A stretch of DNA of 64,000 nt from positions 36,820 through 100,819 of the forward strand of contig NZ_CAJGZN010000013.1 in NCBI RefSeq assembly GCF_904846235.1, written 5' to 3'. The position numbers and the translations under genes are program-made. Positions 61,358-64,000 of this stretch are shown piece after piece. Position 1 is the first letter of the stretch. Every line of letters begins with the position of its first letter. Source of the stretch: Psychrobacter immobilis. GTDB lineage: Bacteria; Pseudomonadota; Gammaproteobacteria; Pseudomonadales; Moraxellaceae. The notes beneath the pieces were generated by a model, which was not told the DNA's origin, did not search any database, and was given only the letters and a program-made list of their open reading frames with translations.

Positions 61358-61746
61358 TTCAAGTCCTCACTAGCGCACCGATCATAGATAGAATATCTAT
61401 GGTAAGTACATCATGAAGTACACTGTGGCTATCTCAGCAAGTTGAAACCTTAATACCATTAGCTCACAGCCAAAGATTCAAGTCCTCACTAGGGAACCGC
61501 GCATTCTGCGCATAAAGGTACATTATGGTAAATGGTTTTAGATAGAATGATTCGGTTTCATTGGATCCATTGGGGCATAGCCTGTTGATAAGTTATTAAG
61601 ACAATTAGTTGTTACGAACAGGTTTGTACAATTGAGCCTTGAAACTTTATAATGCTCAATGAAATCAAAAGGTAAAATGTATTGTCCACGCAGTTCAACA
61701 AAAATCACCTTTTGAGATAAGTTTGTAGTCCAACTAAGGTTATTGA

Positions 61747-62598
61747 ATGAAACAGTATCTAGATTTATGTCAACGTATAGTTGATGAGGGTGTATGGGTC
61801 GAGAATGAACGGACTGGAAAACGCTGCTTAACCGTTATTAATGCTGATTTAAACTACAATGTAGGAGCTAATGAGTTTCCCTTAGTAACTACTCGAAAGA
61901 GTTATTGGAAAGCAGCTATCGCAGAATTATTAGGGTATCTACGTGGTTATGATAGCGCAGCTCAGTTTCGAGCTATTGGATGTAATACATGGAACGCTAA
62001 TGCCAATGAAAATGAAGCTTGGTTAGCTAATCCTTATCGTAAAGGTAAGGATGATATGGGCCGAGTTTATGGTGTACAGGGGCGCAGGTGGCGTAATTCA
62101 GTAGGAGAGGAGTTTGACCAGCTTCATAAGATCTATGATAACTTGCGAAACGGTATTGATGACCGAGGTGAAGTTCTAACCTTCTACAATCCAGGTGAGT
62201 TTCATATGGGATGTTTACGTCCTTGTATGCATACCCATACGTTTTCGTTGTTAGGTGGCAAGCTTTATTTGACTTCATCACAACGTTCATGTGATGTACC
62301 ATTAGGTCAAAATTTTAATCAGATTCAAGTGTTTACCTTACTAGCTCTCATGGCTCAAATTACGGGCCACGAGGCCGGAAAAGCTTATCATAAGATCGTA
62401 AATGCACATATTTATGAAGATCAATTACAATTAATGCGTGACGTGCAATTAAAACGCGAACCTTATCCGGCACCTAAGCTTCATATTAACCCTGAAATTA
62501 AGTCTCTCGAAGATATTGAAACATGGGTAACATTGGATGATTTTAGAGTTGAAGGATACCAGTATCATGAGTCTATTGCCTATCCATTCTCAGTTTGA
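61747..62598 (+). CDS. thyA: Thymidylate synthase carried by the island
   Basis: A complete 283-residue ThyA that converts dUMP and methylene-THF to dTMP. N-terminus [20 protein letters not shown]; catalytic Cys160 in [12 protein letters not shown]; dUMP-binding [14 protein letters not shown]; and [18 protein letters not shown]. The C-terminus is YPFSV, versus AIKAKVAV in the resident remnant. It belongs to the 283-residue lineage seen in Vibrio and other marine gammaproteobacteria, so it is a xenologue, not a moved copy. It supplies the enzyme lost by disruption of the native gene. It is the only intact thyA in the window. Confidence 0.95.
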   Translation: MKQYLDLCQRIVDEGVWVENERTGKRCLTVINADLNYNVGANEFPLVTTRKSYWKAAIAELLGYLRGYDSAAQFRAIGCNTWNANANENEAWLANPYRKGKDDMGRVYGVQGRRWRNSVGEEFDQLHKIYDNLRNGIDDRGEVLTFYNPGEFHMGCLRPCMHTHTFSLLGGKLYLTSSQRSCDVPLGQNFNQIQVFTLLALMAQITGHEAGKAYHKIVNAHIYEDQLQLMRDVQLKREPYPAPKLHINPEIKSLEDIETWVTLDDFRVEGYQYHESIAYPFSV

Positions 62599-62767
62599 TA
62601 TCAGCATAAAGTGAAAGCTGAGAAAAGTGATAAATTTCTATTAGGCATAAAGTATCAGTATATGTGATTTATGCTATAGGGTATATGCTTATTAGCTAAG
62701 CTCTTGCTAGCTCTTAAGTACAAGGAAATTAAGTTTATACTTTTATAACAAAGGTGGTCTCGATAGA

Positions 62768-63280
62768 TTAGTGCATCAGCTGGTTCGGTGTTGCATCTTT
62801 TAAAGCTAACATTTGTCTCAGTTTTTTAATCTCCTGTCTAGCTTCTAATAACGACCTTTTATCTGTATCAGATTGTTTTTTATAATAATCTCGTGACTCT
62901 TTCATTTTTTGTAACCGTTTATCTGAGTGTTGAGCGACTCTTTTTATATCTTGATATTCATTAAACCAGTAGATAACCTCATTTTGTGCTTGAATCATCT
63001 TTGCTTCAAGCACATTCTTAACATCAGCGTTATCTATAGCTTTTTTTTCTTTACGCGATTTCTCTTCAGCTTTTCTGATATCTTTGATCTGGTTTAGCTT
63101 TTGGACAGGCCAACCACGGTTTGTAATAGTATTTCGATGAATACCAGTCATCTTCGAAAGTTGCGCTATAGTGGGTTTTAGTTTTTTGTTATTTTGAAGA
63201 TCTATTAAGGCAATATTTAGAGCAGAAGTTATTGCTTCATAGTCGTCATTATTTTTTTGATCATAAGCTTCATTACTCAT
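62768..63280 (-). CDS. HTH plus coiled-coil protein, possibly a recombination accessory factor
   Basis: 170 residues. A predicted helix-turn-helix (KPTIAQLSKMTGIHRNTITN, ~40-60) leads to a long charged coiled coil (~75-165, rich in Lys, Glu and Gln). This architecture resembles TnpC/DUF6262-type accessory proteins encoded with tyrosine-recombinase modules of Tn554-like elements. It overlaps the next gene upstream by four bases (ATGA), so the two are cotranscribed. Identity to TnpC is by architecture only. Confidence 0.55.
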   Translation of the reverse strand: MSNEAYDQKNNDDYEAITSALNIALIDLQNNKKLKPTIAQLSKMTGIHRNTITNRGWPVQKLNQIKDIRKAEEKSRKEKKAIDNADVKNVLEAKMIQAQNEVIYWFNEYQDIKRVAQHSDKRLQKMKESRDYYKKQSDTDKRSLLEARQEIKKLRQMLALKDATPNQLMH

Positions 63281-63855
63281 AGTTCGATTGCCTCACCAAG
63301 ATTTTCTAACACCATTTTTGCTTCGTTCATTGCTGATAGAATTTGCTCTCGATTGTCTGAATATTCTGGTTTATTGAGGTTGGTTTTATTTAACATGTAA
63401 ACTTCACGCCATTTAGGAGCATGCTTGGTAGTTACAACGGCTTGTTTGCATCGAGCTGGGTTACAACGTAGTGAACCAATACATGGTAGGCTTGAGTCAT
63501 ACTCTTCTGCTCTACCACCATAGCAAAGCCCTTGTCCCATATAGACCATGGCAACCCCTTGATCTACCATAGCCTCATAAATCTCATCCTCTGTGTATCC
63601 TTCAGCCATATATCCACTAAACGTCTTGATCAGACCTTTTTTATGCTCACTCGCTTTACCACCATAATATGTACCATTTGGATTATGGGCAGTTTTAATA
63701 GCATCTAATTCAGCTGCTCGGCGCAGTGATTTCGTATCACCTTTTCGGTTGCCGTCTTTTGACAGCATCTCACCTATATCACCGTAGCCTAACGTAACTG
63801 ACGAGGTAGCGCCAGTAGATGTGTACTTAGAGATGCTCTCTACAAAATGTTTCAA
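63277..63855 (-). pseudogene. C-terminal part of a large integrase-like protein, cut by an IS
   Basis: 192 residues are in frame, beginning only at a TTG, and open upstream until the IS-like sequence at ~63,870. Conserved-looking segments: a His/Gly-rich stretch TYYGGKASEHKKGLIKT, GQGLCYGGRAEEY, the cysteine cluster CIGSLRCNPARCKQAVV and APKWREVY. The Cys motif suggests a zinc-binding C-terminal domain like those at the end of large site-specific recombinases of integrated islands. No Arg-His-Arg-Tyr core is present, so it is truncated. The stop overlaps the HTH gene. Family assignment is tentative. Confidence 0.5.
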
Positions 63856-63911
63856 TTGAAACGATATAAGAGGGGTAACCCTCCCAAACTTAAGACACCT
63901 AATAAATAGAA

Positions 63912-64000
63912 TTAAGCTGCCTGATTGAGTTTCTGTATCGGTGTAAAACCGCCATTGCCCATGTTTGGGCGCTTATGATTATAATGGTATAACCAGTTTT
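63912..64000 (-). CDS. IS3-like transposase, C-terminal end, runs off the window
   Basis: On the minus strand the frame reads NWLYHYNHKRPNMGNGGFTP then IQKLNQAA and TAA. This is the usual end of the rve integrase-core transposase of IS3 (or IS481-like) elements. Only 28 residues are visible. Its 3' flank (63,858-63,911) should hold the inverted repeat; the exact IS boundary with the integrase remnant is not clear. The rest lies beyond the window. Confidence 0.8.
   Translation of the reverse strand, partial: NWLYHYNHKRPNMGNGGFTPIQKLNQAA

Larger units (their letters stand above)
61079..61746. other. Intergenic between CDF gene and island thyA
   Basis: About 670 bases. Contains a small ORF fragment (61,193), MITE-like element 2 (61,290), a 23-base near-identical direct repeat TTCAAGTCCTCACTAG at 61358 and 61477, and the second copy of the 20-base motif at 61,562. 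Promoter of thyA is expected in the last 150 bases. Confidence 0.5.
41176..64000. mobile_element. Genomic island inserted in thyA (left end inside window)
   Basis: From the break in thyA to the end of the window the content is accessory: HsdS remnant, copper resistance, tatABC, resolvase, MITE-like repeats, a second thyA, recombinase remnant and an IS. The first ~90 bases inside the break carry three TGCACA/TGTGCA motifs (41192-41197, 41237-41242, 41253-41258) and inverted TATAACCC-type ends, plausible recombinase-binding sites. The right end and the missing 5' part of resident thyA lie outside the window. Confidence 0.8.

Overview
The window looks like a chromosomal segment of a Moraxellaceae bacterium, most likely Psychrobacter. 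Support comes from a BfmR/BfmS pair that closely resembles the Acinetobacter proteins, gluQ next to dksA, a folA-thyA pair, and moderate AT content. I infer the genus from gene content and protein resemblance; no search was run.

Bases 1 to about 41,175 are mostly ordinary chromosome. In order they hold: the 3' part of a DUF3100 membrane protein gene; tRNA-Ser(GGA); a secreted nuclease; small secreted or cytosolic proteins; glnK-amtB behind a sigma-54-like promoter; a universal stress protein and a SulP transporter; murD and ftsW; gluQ-dksA; cpdA; the zinc locus zur-znuC-znuB divergent from znuA with a perfect Zur-type palindrome between them; atpI and the full F1Fo ATP synthase operon atpBEFHAGDC; bfmR and bfmS; an envZ-like kinase with no ompR beside it; rpsP-rimM-trmD-rplS; DUF4442 and DUF3360 genes; uvrC; and folA.

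At about 41,175 the resident thyA gene is cut. Only its C-terminal third remains (40,888-41,175), and everything from there to the end of the window reads as a genomic island. The island holds a type I restriction HsdS remnant, two related 70-bp MITE-like elements, and a large copper-resistance block: copRS, a Met-rich periplasmic protein, a cytochrome c, a DUF411 protein, a Tat-exported multicopper oxidase CopA, CopB, DUF305 proteins, an APC permease, an isoprenylcysteine-methyltransferase-like protein, a DUF5676 protein, and a CopA-type P-ATPase with three metal-binding modules. It also has a private tatABC set, an uncharacterised ATP-grasp-like protein, a serine resolvase and a CDF cation transporter. 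Near the right edge it carries a complete thyA of a different lineage (61,747-62,598), then an HTH/coiled-coil protein and a recombinase-like C-terminal fragment cut by an IS3-like element.

The central observation is that an island interrupts the essential-for-prototrophy thyA gene and brings its own intact thyA, which would keep the host thymidine-independent and could make loss of the island costly. Second-tier observations are the co-transfer of a Tat translocase with its likely Tat-exported copper oxidase, a 166-bp direct repeat bracketing a three-gene block, and the ATP-grasp protein of unknown product inside a copper island.
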